Of a stretch of DNA of 64,000 nt, positions 17,932-25,767 are shown piece by piece; positions within the stretch are counted from its first letter, which is position 1; every line of letters begins with the position of its first letter. This stretch comes from Variovorax terrae (GTDB lineage: Bacteria > Pseudomonadota > Gammaproteobacteria > Burkholderiales > Burkholderiaceae_C), in the NCBI RefSeq assembly GCF_022809125.1, contig NZ_JALGBI010000001.1, positions 2,356,001 through 2,420,000 of the forward strand. Reading direction: 5' to 3'. The position numbers were made by a program, and so were the translations under genes. The notes beneath the pieces were generated by a model. The model was not told where the DNA came from. It saw nothing but the letters and a program-made list of their open reading frames with translations, and ran no database searches.

Positions 17932-18461
17932 GCGGATATCCCGGGGTGGTAGACAAAGCGCCCGCCATTGTCGATCAACCAGGCGGCCAGGGCGTCGGCG
18001 TCGTTCAAATCCAGCACCGGCCGCAAGGTGGGCTCGGGCAGGCGTTCGGGCGAATCGGTGGCAATGGCCACGATGAAGTCGTCATCGGCGTAGCGGTGCG
18101 GCTGGCCGGCGGCGGCACGCCAGACCTCGACCTTGGGCAGGTCGCTGTCCTTGAAGCCCTCTACCAGCACCCAGTCCACGCCGTCGTAGAGCTCGGCGAT
18201 CAGCTGGTGCACCGAGAGCTGCGCCGGCTGCTCGAACTCGCGCATCAGCGCCAGGCGGCGGCTCGACGCCACCACCACCTCGAAAGCACCGGCCTCGCGG
18301 TGCCGCCAGGTGTCCTTGCCCGGCTGGTCGATGTCGAAGCTGTGGTGGGCATGCTTGACCACCGAGACCCGCTGGCCGCGGGCCTTGAGCGCAGGAATCA
18401 GGCGCTCCACCAGGGTGGTCTTGCCCGAGCCCGAGTAGCCCGCGAAGCCAACGACGTTCAT
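17928..18461 (-). CDS. mobB: Molybdopterin-guanine dinucleotide biosynthesis protein MobB
   Basis: A 177-residue P-loop GTPase that assists MobA in attaching GMP to molybdopterin. Walker A GYSGSGKTT (residues 8-16), KHAHHSFDIDQPGKDTWRHREAGA, and the WVLVEGFKDSDLPKVEVWR region are all family hallmarks. It overlaps moeA by ATGA. Downstream of thrC on the same strand, but a dispersed repeat copy (18477-18530) lies between thrC and mobB. Confidence 0.95.
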   Translation of the reverse strand: MNVVGFAGYSGSGKTTLVERLIPALKARGQRVSVVKHAHHSFDIDQPGKDTWRHREAGAFEVVVASSRRLALMREFEQPAQLSVHQLIAELYDGVDWVLVEGFKDSDLPKVEVWRAAAGQPHRYADDDFIVAIATDSPERLPEPTLRPVLDLNDADALAAWLIDNGGRFVYHPGISA

Positions 18462-18476
18462 GCCGGGTCTCGCCGA

Positions 18477-18530
18477 TTGCTACTGAATTGATAGCAACAA
18501 ATAACCACCCGGCCCGGACATCCGGCCATT
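18477..18530 (+). repeat. Dispersed GCTAC/ATAGC repeat, copy A
   Basis: TTGCTACTGAATTGATAGCA at 18477-18496 forms the TTGCTA/TAGCAA palindrome. Then come an A-rich ATAACC block, GGCCCGGACATCCGGCC and ATTTC, the same order as in copies B and C. It fills the thrC-mobB intergenic space and abuts the thrC stop codon. Confidence 0.85.
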
Positions 18531-19946
18531 TCAGCCACAAATCTGCACGATGTAGGCCTTGACGGCGGCCACATCGGCCTCCATCACCTGCACGCGCTTG
18601 GGCAGGGCCTCGATGCCCGCGAAACGGGCCGGGCGCTCGGGTTCGCGGCCCAGGGCCTCGACGATGGTTTCGGCGAACTTGATCGGCAGCGCGGTCTCCA
18701 GCACGATCATCGGCACGGCGGCATCGCGGTGCTCGCGCGCCACCTTGAGGCCGTCGGCTGTGTGGGTGTCGATCATCACGCCGAAGCGCTCGAAGGTGTC
18801 GCGGATCGTGGCCAGGCGGTCGGCATGGGTGCTCTTGCCGCTGGCGAAGCCGTAGCGCGCCGCCGCCTGCGCGAACCCCGGGTCGGCGCCGAGATCGAAG
18901 CGGCCTTCGCGCGCGAGCCGCGCGCCGAACAGGTCCTGCGTCCGGGCGCCGTCGCGCCCGACCAGATCGAACACGAAGCGCTCGAAGTTGCTGGCCTTGG
19001 AGATGTCCATCGAGGGGCTGGAGGTCTCGTGCGTGTCGGCTGCGCCGCGCACGCGGTAGACGCCGGTGCGGAAGAACTCGTCGAGCACGTCGTTCTCGTT
19101 GGTGGCCACCACCAGGTGGGCGATCGGCAGGCCCATCATGCGCGCCACGTGGCCGGCGCAGACGTTGCCGAAGTTGCCGCTGGGCACGGTGAAGCTGACC
19201 CGTTCGGTGTTGGACTTCGTGGCCTGCAGGTAGCCCGCGAAGTAGTACACCACCTGCGCCAGCAGGCGCGCCCAGTTGATGGAGTTGACCGTGCCGATCT
19301 TGTATTTGCGCTTGAAGTCCAGGTCGTTGGAGACGGCCTTGACGATGTCCTGGCAGTCGTCGAACACGCCGGTGATGGCGATGTTGTGGATGTTGGCATC
19401 CTGCAGGCTGAACATCTGGGCCTGCTGGAACGGGCTCATGCGGCCGTGCGGGCTGGTCATGAAGACGCGCACACCGTGCTTGCCGCGCATCGCGTACTCG
19501 GCCGCGCTGCCGGTGTCGCCGCTGGTCGCGCCCAGGATGTTGAGCTGCTCGCCGCGGCGCGCCAGCTCATACTCGAACAGATGGCCCAGCAGCTGCATGG
19601 CCATGTCCTTGAAGGCCAGCGTGGGGCCGTTGGACAGGGCTTCGAGGTACAGGCCGTCCTCGAGCTTCTTGAGCGGCACGATGGCCTTCGTGCCGAAGAC
19701 TTCCTCGGTGTAGGTCTTGGCGCAGATCGCCTTCAGGTCGGCCGCGGAGATGTCGTCGATGTAGAGGGACAGGATCTCGAACGCCAGCTCGGCATAGGAC
19801 AGGCCGCGCCAGCGCGCGAGCGTGGCCGCATCGACCTGCGGGTAGCGCTCGGGCAGGTACAGGCCGCCGTCGGGCGCCAGGCCCTCGAGCAGGATCTCGC
19901 AGAAGTGGCGCCGCTGCGGGTCGCCGCGCGTAGATAAATAAAGCAT
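18531..19946 (-). CDS. thrC: Threonine synthase
   Basis: A 471-residue PLP enzyme converting O-phosphohomoserine to threonine. It starts MLYLSTRGDPQRRHFCEILLEGLAPDGGLYLPE, a textbook ThrC N-terminus, and has the PLP lysine in PTLAFKDMAMQLLG, the phosphate-binding loop GATSGDTGSAA and FTVPSGNFGNVCAGH. ATG at 19946 gives this N-terminus; upstream codons are discarded. Lies after hom on the same strand, separated by 168 bases containing a repeat. Confidence 0.97.
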   Translation of the reverse strand: MLYLSTRGDPQRRHFCEILLEGLAPDGGLYLPERYPQVDAATLARWRGLSYAELAFEILSLYIDDISAADLKAICAKTYTEEVFGTKAIVPLKKLEDGLYLEALSNGPTLAFKDMAMQLLGHLFEYELARRGEQLNILGATSGDTGSAAEYAMRGKHGVRVFMTSPHGRMSPFQQAQMFSLQDANIHNIAITGVFDDCQDIVKAVSNDLDFKRKYKIGTVNSINWARLLAQVVYYFAGYLQATKSNTERVSFTVPSGNFGNVCAGHVARMMGLPIAHLVVATNENDVLDEFFRTGVYRVRGAADTHETSSPSMDISKASNFERFVFDLVGRDGARTQDLFGARLAREGRFDLGADPGFAQAAARYGFASGKSTHADRLATIRDTFERFGVMIDTHTADGLKVAREHRDAAVPMIVLETALPIKFAETIVEALGREPERPARFAGIEALPKRVQVMEADVAAVKAYIVQICG

Positions 19947-20034
19947 CTCAGTTTTCCATGGCGCATCGCGCCAGCCATAGCCGATGAACCCGGTCGGCCC
20001 GCGCAGCGCGGCCTGTTCGCGAAACACCGCGGAA

Positions 20035-20112
20035 CCGGCTTTGCCGGGCCGCTGGTGTTGCCCCCTTGAGGGGGGAGGCGAAGCGGCACGCAGTGCGCGC
20101 AGCCTGGGGGTG
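20035..20112. repeat. GC-rich palindromic repeat inside the hom-thrC interval
   Basis: Contains CCCCCTTGAGGGGG (20061-20074) and, ~35 bases on, GCCTGGGGGTGG, so the CCCCC arm can pair locally or with the distal GGGGG. I recognise the TGCCCCCTTGAGGGGG...GCGCAGCCTGGGGGTGG pattern as a recurrent intergenic sequence in Comamonadaceae genomes (from memory). It lies between hom and thrC and could form a strong RNA structure in their transcript. Confidence 0.65.
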
Positions 20113-20114
20113 GT

Positions 20115-21449
20115 TCAATTCAATTCTTCCTTGCGGATGCGCGTGATCGGCGCCAGCACCGTGGGCAGGGCCTGCATCTGCGCGATGGCCTCGTTCATCG
20201 TGCCTTCGCGCGTGTCGTGCGTGAGGATGATGAGGTCGGTCTGCGTGGAACCCTCGCCGCCCACCTCGTCGGCCTCGCGCTGCAGCACGGCGTCGATGCT
20301 GATGCCGGCCGCGGCCAGGAGGCCCGTGACCTTGGCCAGCACGCCGGCCTCGTCGGCCACGCGCAGGCGCAGGTAGTAGCTCGTCACCACCTCGCTCATC
20401 GGCAGCACCGGCAGGCTGTCCATGGCCTGGTTCAGCGTGTGCGGCTGGAACGCGAGGTGCGGCACGCGGTGCTCGGGGTCGGCCGTGTGCAGGCGCGCGA
20501 TGTCCACCAGGTCGGCGATCACGGCGCTGGCCGTGGGCTCGGCGCCCGCGCCCTTGCCGTAGTAGAGCGTGGTGCCGACGGCGTCGCCCTGCACCACGAC
20601 GGCGTTCATCGCGCCCTCGACGTTGGCGATCAGGCGCTTGGTCGGCACCAGGCTTGGGTGCACGCGCAACTCCACGCCCTTGTCGGTGCGCTTGGTGATG
20701 CCCAGCAGCTTGATGCGGTAGCCAAGCTGCTCGGCGTAGCGGATGTCGGCCGCGCCCAGCTTGGTGATGCCCTCGACGTAGGCCTTGTCGAACTGCACCG
20801 GGATGCCGAAGGCGATGGCGCTCATGATGGTGGCCTTGTGGGCCGCGTCCACGCCCTCGATGTCGAAGGTGGGATCGGCCTCGGCGTAGCCCAGGCGCTG
20901 CGCTTCCTTGAGCACCACGTCGAAGTCCAGCCCCTTGTCGCGCATCTCGGACAGGATGAAGTTGGTGGTGCCGTTGATGATGCCGGCGATCCACTGGATG
21001 CGGTTGGCCGTGAGGCCCTCGCGCAGCGCCTTGATGATGGGGATGCCGCCGGCCACCGAGGCCTCGAACGCCACCATCACGCCCCGGGCCGAGGCGGCCG
21101 CGAAGATCTCGCTGCCGTGCACGGCGAGCAGCGCCTTGTTGGCCGTGACCACATGCTTGCCGGCCGCGATGGCTTCCAGCACCAGGGCCTTGGCGATGCC
21201 GTAGCCGCCGATCAGCTCGATCACGATGTCGATCTCGGGGTTGGCGATCACGGCGCGCGCATCGTTCACCACCTGCACGCCCTCGCCCACGATGGCCTTG
21301 GCGCGCGCCACGTCGAGGTCGGCCACCATGGTGATCTCGATGCCGCGGCCGGCCCGGCGCTCGATCTCCTGCTGGTTGCGCCGGAGCACGTTGAAGGTGC
21401 CGCTGCCCACGGTGCCGATGCCGAGCAGGCCTACTTGGATTGGTTTCAT
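20115..21449 (-). CDS. hom: Homoserine dehydrogenase
   Basis: A 444-residue NAD(P)-dependent enzyme reducing aspartate semialdehyde to homoserine. N-terminal Rossmann motif VGLLGIGTVGSG (residues 5-16), the catalytic domain with VTANKALLA, GGIPIIKALREGL and GIINGTTNFILSEM, and a C-terminal ACT domain (about 355-440: YYLRLRVADEAGVLAKVTGLLAAAGISIDAVLQ) that usually mediates threonine feedback. ATG at 21449 yields MKPIQVGLLG; an earlier start adds a non-conserved tail. Operon order alaA, hom, thrC. Confidence 0.97.
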   Translation of the reverse strand: MKPIQVGLLGIGTVGSGTFNVLRRNQQEIERRAGRGIEITMVADLDVARAKAIVGEGVQVVNDARAVIANPEIDIVIELIGGYGIAKALVLEAIAAGKHVVTANKALLAVHGSEIFAAASARGVMVAFEASVAGGIPIIKALREGLTANRIQWIAGIINGTTNFILSEMRDKGLDFDVVLKEAQRLGYAEADPTFDIEGVDAAHKATIMSAIAFGIPVQFDKAYVEGITKLGAADIRYAEQLGYRIKLLGITKRTDKGVELRVHPSLVPTKRLIANVEGAMNAVVVQGDAVGTTLYYGKGAGAEPTASAVIADLVDIARLHTADPEHRVPHLAFQPHTLNQAMDSLPVLPMSEVVTSYYLRLRVADEAGVLAKVTGLLAAAGISIDAVLQREADEVGGEGSTQTDLIILTHDTREGTMNEAIAQMQALPTVLAPITRIRKEELN

Positions 21450-21492
21450 CTCGTTTTTCGAATCAAAAGTGCTGGAAGTCCGCACCCGGTGG

Positions 21493-22719
21493 TCATCGGG
21501 CGCTACGTTTTCGATAGTTCTCGAGGAATTTGGCAATGCGCCCGATGGCTTCGCGCAGGTCGTCCTCGTGCGGCAGGAACACGATGCGGAAGTGGTCGGT
21601 GTCCGGCCAGTTGAAGCCCGAGCCCTGCACCAGCATGACCCGGGTTTCCTGCAGCAGTTCCAGGAAGAACTGCTGGTCGTCCTCGATCGGGTAGACCTTG
21701 GGGTCGAGCCGGGGGAACATGTAGAGCGCCGCCGTGGGCTTGACGCAGCTCACGCCCGGGATCGCGGTGATGAGCTCATACGCCAGGTCGCGCTGGCGGC
21801 GCAGGCGCCCGCCCTCGCAGACCAGGTCGTTGATGCTCTGGTAGCCGCCCAGGGCGGTCTGGATCGCCCACTGGCCCGGCACGTTGGCGCACAGGCGCAT
21901 GTTCGAGAGCATGTTGAGGCCCTCGATGTAGTCGCGCGCCGGCTTCTTGTCGCCCGACACCACCAGCCAGCCCGCGCGGTAGCCGCAGGAGCGGTAGCTC
22001 TTGGACAGCGAGTTGAAGGTCAGCGTCAGCACGTCCTCGCTGAGCGAACCGATGGCCGTGTGCTTGACGCCGTCGTACAGCACCTTGTCGTAGACCTCGT
22101 CGGCGAAGATCACGAGGCCGTGCTCGCGCGCCAGGGCCACGATGGCCTTCAGCAGCTCGTCGGAGTAGAGCGCGCCGGTCGGGTTGTTCGGGTTGATGAC
22201 CACGATGCCCTTGGTCCGGGGCGTGATCTTGCTGCGGATGTCGTCGAGGTTGGGCATCCAGCCATTGGCCTCGTCGCAGCGGTAGTGCACCGGCGTGCCG
22301 CCCGAGAGGCTGGCCGCGGCCGTCCACAGCGGGTAGTCGGGCGCAGGCAGCAGCAGCTCGTCGCCATCGTTGAGCAGCGCGTTGACGGCCATCACGATCA
22401 GCTCGCTGGCGCCGTTGCCCAGGTAGATGTCGTCCAGCGTCACGCCCTTGATGCCCTGCTGCTGCGTGTAGTGCATCACCGCCTTGCGCGCCGCGAAGAT
22501 GCCCTTGCTGTCGGAGTAGCCCGCCGAGTTGGGCAGGTTGCGGGCCATGTCCTGCTGGATTTCCTCGGGCGAGTCGAAGCCGAACACGGCGAGGTTGCCG
22601 ATGTTGAGCTTGATGATTTTCTGGCCGTCCTCTTCCATCTGCTTGGCGCGATCCATGATGGGGCCACGGATGTCGTAGCAGACGTTGGCGAGCTTGGCGG
22701 ATTTCCGGATGGTCTTCAA
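21493..22719 (-). CDS. alaA: Alanine-type PLP aminotransferase (AlaA-like)
   Basis: A 408-residue fold-type I aminotransferase, likely glutamate-pyruvate. From a TTG at 22719 the protein starts M-KTIRKSAKLANVCYDIRGP, which aligns with E. coli AlaA, and GGAGG lies just upstream; no ATG gives a family-like N-terminus. Other marks: NIGNLAVFGFDSP, INPNNPTGALYS, FADEVYDKVLYD, and the PLP lysine in SLSKSYRSCGYRAGW. In Burkholderiales it is commonly placed before hom and thrC, as here. The 43-base gap to hom suggests cotranscription. Confidence 0.92.
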   Translation of the reverse strand: MKTIRKSAKLANVCYDIRGPIMDRAKQMEEDGQKIIKLNIGNLAVFGFDSPEEIQQDMARNLPNSAGYSDSKGIFAARKAVMHYTQQQGIKGVTLDDIYLGNGASELIVMAVNALLNDGDELLLPAPDYPLWTAAASLSGGTPVHYRCDEANGWMPNLDDIRSKITPRTKGIVVINPNNPTGALYSDELLKAIVALAREHGLVIFADEVYDKVLYDGVKHTAIGSLSEDVLTLTFNSLSKSYRSCGYRAGWLVVSGDKKPARDYIEGLNMLSNMRLCANVPGQWAIQTALGGYQSINDLVCEGGRLRRQRDLAYELITAIPGVSCVKPTAALYMFPRLDPKVYPIEDDQQFFLELLQETRVMLVQGSGFNWPDTDHFRIVFLPHEDDLREAIGRIAKFLENYRKRSAR

Positions 22720-22753
22720 AGTCCCTCCACAGGGCGTTTCAACGGGCGAAACG

Positions 22754-22759
22754 TATAAT
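22754..22759 (+). promoter_or_regulatory. -10-like box between alaA and the Mth938-like gene
   Basis: TATAAT in the divergent intergenic region. On the plus strand it lies about 65 bases before the Mth938-like start. The same AT-rich block reads AATTATAC on the minus strand and could serve alaA. No clear -35 on either side. Confidence 0.4.
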
Positions 22760-22822
22760 TTGACCACAGTTCTGCGCGGTTTTAGTGCAGCGCAACATCC
22801 CCCTTTCCCGCCTGCGTGCACC

Positions 22823-23200
22823 ATGAAGCTGCAACCCGACAAATTCGACGTTCCGTCCATCAGCGGCTACGGCCCGGGCTGGGTCGGCGTGGGCGCCGAG
22901 AAAATCACCGCCAGCGTCGTCATCGGTTCCAAGGGGCAGCGGCTGGACTGGCCTTGCGCGAGCTTCGCCGACCTCACCGCGGCACATTTCGCGCAACTGG
23001 CCGGGCTCGATGCCGAACTCGTGATCTTCGGCAGCGGCGAGCGCCTGCGCTTTCCGCAACCGGCCTGGCTGCAGCCCCTGATCGCCCGGCGCATCGGCCT
23101 GGAGACCATGGACACCCAGGCGGCCTGCCGCACCTACAACATCCTCGCCGGCGAAGGCCGTAGCGTGATCGCGGCCCTGCTGCTGGAACAGCCCGGCTGA
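22823..23200 (+). CDS. Mth938-like (DUF498) domain protein
   Basis: A 125-residue protein with the fold seen in Mth938 and mitochondrial NDUFAF3. It begins MKLQPDKFDVPSISGYGPGW, has VVIGSKGQRLDWPC and the AELVIFGSGERLRFPQPAW motif, and ends LLLEQPG. No membrane segment. The family is linked to respiratory complex I assembly in mitochondria, and the bacterial role is unclear. Divergent from alaA, and upstream of the BCP peroxiredoxin on the same strand with a 119-base gap. Confidence 0.88.
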   Translation: MKLQPDKFDVPSISGYGPGWVGVGAEKITASVVIGSKGQRLDWPCASFADLTAAHFAQLAGLDAELVIFGSGERLRFPQPAWLQPLIARRIGLETMDTQAACRTYNILAGEGRSVIAALLLEQPG

Positions 23201-23319
23201 CCCTCCGAGGGGGCTAGACCCCGTTTCAGGGTAAAATCACGGGTTGCAGAGGGACATCCGGTCCCCATGTCGCAACGAGAAAACCTGTCTTCAGGGACAC
23301 TAGCAGAGATACAAATTCC

Positions 23320-23796
23320 ATGGCGATCGTTGTCAACAAACCCATCCCCGAATTTGAAGCGAACGCCACCGGCGGCATCAAAGTCTCCAACACTTCCCAC
23401 CTTGGCCAGACCCTGGTGCTGTACTTCTACCCCAAGGACAACACCCCCGGCTGCACCACCGAGGCCATGCAGTTCCGCGACAAGTACAAGGACTTCGTGA
23501 AGGCCGGCGCCACCGTGTTCGGCGTGTCGCGCGACAACATGAAGTCGCACGACGACTTCAAGGCCAAGCTCGAGCTGCCCTTCGAGCTGATCGCCGACAC
23601 CGAAGAGAAGATGTGCCACATGTTCGGCGTGGTCAAGAACAAGATCATGTACGGCAAGAAGGTCAAGGGCATCGAGCGCAGCACCTTCCTGATCGGCGCC
23701 GACGGCATCCTCAAGCACGAGTGGCGCGGCCTCAAGGTGCCGGGCCATGTGGACGAAGTCCTCAAGGCCGTCAAGGCCCTGAAAAAGGCCGCCTGA
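23320..23796 (+). CDS. bcp: Peroxiredoxin, BCP/PrxQ family
   Basis: A 158-residue thiol peroxidase that reduces hydrogen and organic peroxides using thioredoxin. The peroxidatic Cys is C45 in YFYPKDNTPGCTTE, with the Arg partner in FGVSRD. The resolving Cys usually five residues later (GCTTEAC) is Met50 here; the only other Cys visible nearby is C99 in EEKMCHMFG. The enzyme is therefore either 1-Cys or uses an unusual partner. ATG at 23320 fits the family start. Confidence 0.93.
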   Translation: MAIVVNKPIPEFEANATGGIKVSNTSHLGQTLVLYFYPKDNTPGCTTEAMQFRDKYKDFVKAGATVFGVSRDNMKSHDDFKAKLELPFELIADTEEKMCHMFGVVKNKIMYGKKVKGIERSTFLIGADGILKHEWRGLKVPGHVDEVLKAVKALKKAA

Positions 23797-23815
23797 CGTT
23801 TTGCAACAACGGAGG

Positions 23816-23843
23816 TTGAAGCGTCACCGGACTTGTGCATAAT
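23816..23843 (+). promoter_or_regulatory. Promoter upstream of the PhoH gene
   Basis: TTGAAG (23816-23821), 16-base spacer, CATAAT (23838-23843). A good sigma-70-like promoter just after bcp. Transcription would begin near 23850 and reach the terminator at 23895-23931 after about 80 bases. Confidence 0.6.
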
Positions 23844-23894
23844 GAATTCATGCCGTTGATCCCGACGCCGCGCGTCATCACCGCTGAATCCGAA

Positions 23895-23931
23895 AAAGCC
23901 GCCCGGCTCGCCAGGCGGCTTTTTCGCTTTT
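23895..23931 (+). terminator. Rho-independent terminator/attenuator before the PhoH gene
   Basis: AAAAAGCCGCC pairs with GGCGGCTTTTT around a ~10-base loop: a strong hairpin with a U-tract, followed by further T runs. It lies only ~30 bases before the PhoH start and downstream of its own promoter, so it ends the bcp transcript and may also attenuate PhoH or define a short RNA. Confidence 0.85.
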
Positions 23932-23961
23932 TGTTTCCCCTTTTTGTGAGCAACCCGCCTT

Positions 23962-25653
23962 ATGCCATTGCCACCCGCCCCCACCAAGCGCGCCGCCCTG
24001 CTCTCGCCGGAGGCCTACGAGGCCCCGGCCCGGAATCCTTCCAAGGCATCGCGAAAATCGGAGGCCCAGTTCACCGACAGCCCGCTGGCTGAGAAACCGC
24101 AGGCGCTGGACCTGTTCGACCCGCGCTCCGGCGGCGGCGAGCATCCTGCGGCGCTGTTCGACGAAGCGATTGCGGTCACCGCCAAGAGCAGCCCGGCCCC
24201 CGCGAAGAAGCGCCCCGCCAGCGCCGCGCAGCCCGCGGCCAAGCCCAAAAAAGCCCGGCCCACCGGCCCGACCAAGCTGTTCGTGCTCGACACCAATGTG
24301 CTGATGCACGACCCGATGTGCCTGTTCCGCTTCGAGGAGCACGACATCTTCCTGCCCATGATCGTGCTCGAAGAGCTCGACGGCCACAAGAAGGGCATGA
24401 CCGAGGTTGCGCGCAACGCGCGCCAGACCAGCCGCACGCTCGACGCCCTGGCCGGCGCCCAGGGCGCGGACATCGCCGCCGGGCTCAAGCTCGACACCAC
24501 CGGCCACCGCGAGGCCGGCGGCAAGCTGTTCTTCCAGACCCAGCCGCTGAACTACACGCTGCCCACCAGCCTGCCGCAGGGCAAGGCCGACAACCAGATC
24601 CTCGGCGTGGTGGAAGCCCTGCGCCAGCAGTACGCGCCGCGCGAGGTGGTGCTGGTGTCCAAGGACATCAACATGCGCGTCAAGGCGCGCGCCCTGGGCC
24701 TGGCCACCGACGACTACCAGAACGACAAGACGCTCGAAGACGGCGATCTGCTCTATTCGGGCGCGCTGGCCCTGTCGGGCGATTTCTGGGCCCGGCATGG
24801 CAAGACCATGGAGAGCTGGCAAAGCGGCAGCCACACCTACTACCGCATCAGCGGCCCGATCGTGCCCAGCCTGCTGATCAACCAGTTCGTCTACTTCGAG
24901 TCGCCCGGCGAGCCCAGCCTGTATGCGCGCGTCACCGAAATCCGCGCCAAGACCGCCGTGCTCAAGACCCTCAAGGACTACGGCCATCTCAAGAACGCCG
25001 TCTGGGGCGTGACCACGCGCAACCGCGAGCAGAACTTCGCGATGAACCTGCTGACCGACCCGGAGATCGACTTCGTCACGCTGACCGGCACCGCCGGCAC
25101 CGGCAAGACGCTGATGGCGCTGGCCTCGGGCCTGACCCAGGTGCTGGACGACCGCCGCTACACCGAGATCATCATGACCCGCGCCACCGTGAGCGTGGGC
25201 GAGGACATCGGCTTCCTGCCCGGCACCGAAGAGGAAAAGATGGGCCCCTGGATGGGAGCGCTGGACGACAACCTCGAGGTGCTGGCCAAGACCGAGACCA
25301 GCGCCGGCGAATGGGGCCGCGCCGCCACCAACGAGCTGATCCGCAGCCGCATCAAGATCAAGAGCATGAACTTCATGCGCGGGCGCACCTTCCTCAACAA
25401 GTACGTGATCATCGACGAGGCGCAGAACCTCACGCCCAAGCAGATGAAGACGCTGATCACACGCGCGGGCCCGGGCACCAAGATCATCTGCATGGGCAAC
25501 CTCGCGCAGATCGACACGCCCTACCTCACCGAAGGCTCGTCGGGCCTGACCTTCGCGGTCGACAAGTTCAAGGGCTGGCCGCACAGCGGCCACATCACGC
25601 TGGCGCGCGGTGAGCGCTCACGGCTGGCCGACTTCGCGAGCGAGGTGCTCTGA
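23962..25653 (+). CDS. PIN domain plus PhoH-type ATPase
   Basis: A 563-residue two-domain protein of the PhoH2/YlaK type, linked by family knowledge to RNA unwinding coupled to RNase activity. After a low-complexity Ala/Pro/Lys-rich N-terminus (1-105), the PIN nuclease domain starts at LFVLDTNVLMHDP with acidic residues in IVLEELDGHKKG and further Asp in SKDINMRVKA. The C-terminal PhoH domain (from ~360) has Walker A LTGTAGTGKTLMALASG, Walker B YVIIDEAQNLTPKQMKT, and ICMGNLAQIDTPYL. ATG at 23962 gives MPLPPAPTKR. Preceded by a promoter-terminator unit. Confidence 0.93.
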   Translation: MPLPPAPTKRAALLSPEAYEAPARNPSKASRKSEAQFTDSPLAEKPQALDLFDPRSGGGEHPAALFDEAIAVTAKSSPAPAKKRPASAAQPAAKPKKARPTGPTKLFVLDTNVLMHDPMCLFRFEEHDIFLPMIVLEELDGHKKGMTEVARNARQTSRTLDALAGAQGADIAAGLKLDTTGHREAGGKLFFQTQPLNYTLPTSLPQGKADNQILGVVEALRQQYAPREVVLVSKDINMRVKARALGLATDDYQNDKTLEDGDLLYSGALALSGDFWARHGKTMESWQSGSHTYYRISGPIVPSLLINQFVYFESPGEPSLYARVTEIRAKTAVLKTLKDYGHLKNAVWGVTTRNREQNFAMNLLTDPEIDFVTLTGTAGTGKTLMALASGLTQVLDDRRYTEIIMTRATVSVGEDIGFLPGTEEEKMGPWMGALDDNLEVLAKTETSAGEWGRAATNELIRSRIKIKSMNFMRGRTFLNKYVIIDEAQNLTPKQMKTLITRAGPGTKIICMGNLAQIDTPYLTEGSSGLTFAVDKFKGWPHSGHITLARGERSRLADFASEVL

Positions 25654-25670
25654 CGCGCCCTGCCCTCCGT

Positions 25671-25740
25671 TTGCTACCAAATCAATAGCAAACAATGACC
25701 CACCGGCCTGGACCTCGGGCCAATTTCATTGAAAATTTCG
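25671..25740 (+). repeat. Dispersed GCTAC/ATAGC repeat, copy B
   Basis: TTGCTAC-n6-ATAGCAA palindrome at 25671-25692, then ACAATGACC, a GGCCTGGACCTCGGGCC block and a T-rich tail (TTTCATTGAAAATTT). This is the clearest full-length copy with C. It lies between the convergent ends of the PhoH gene and the helicase gene. Confidence 0.88.
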
Positions 25741-25767
25741 GCACAGCGGCCCCGATCGGGGCCGCCG

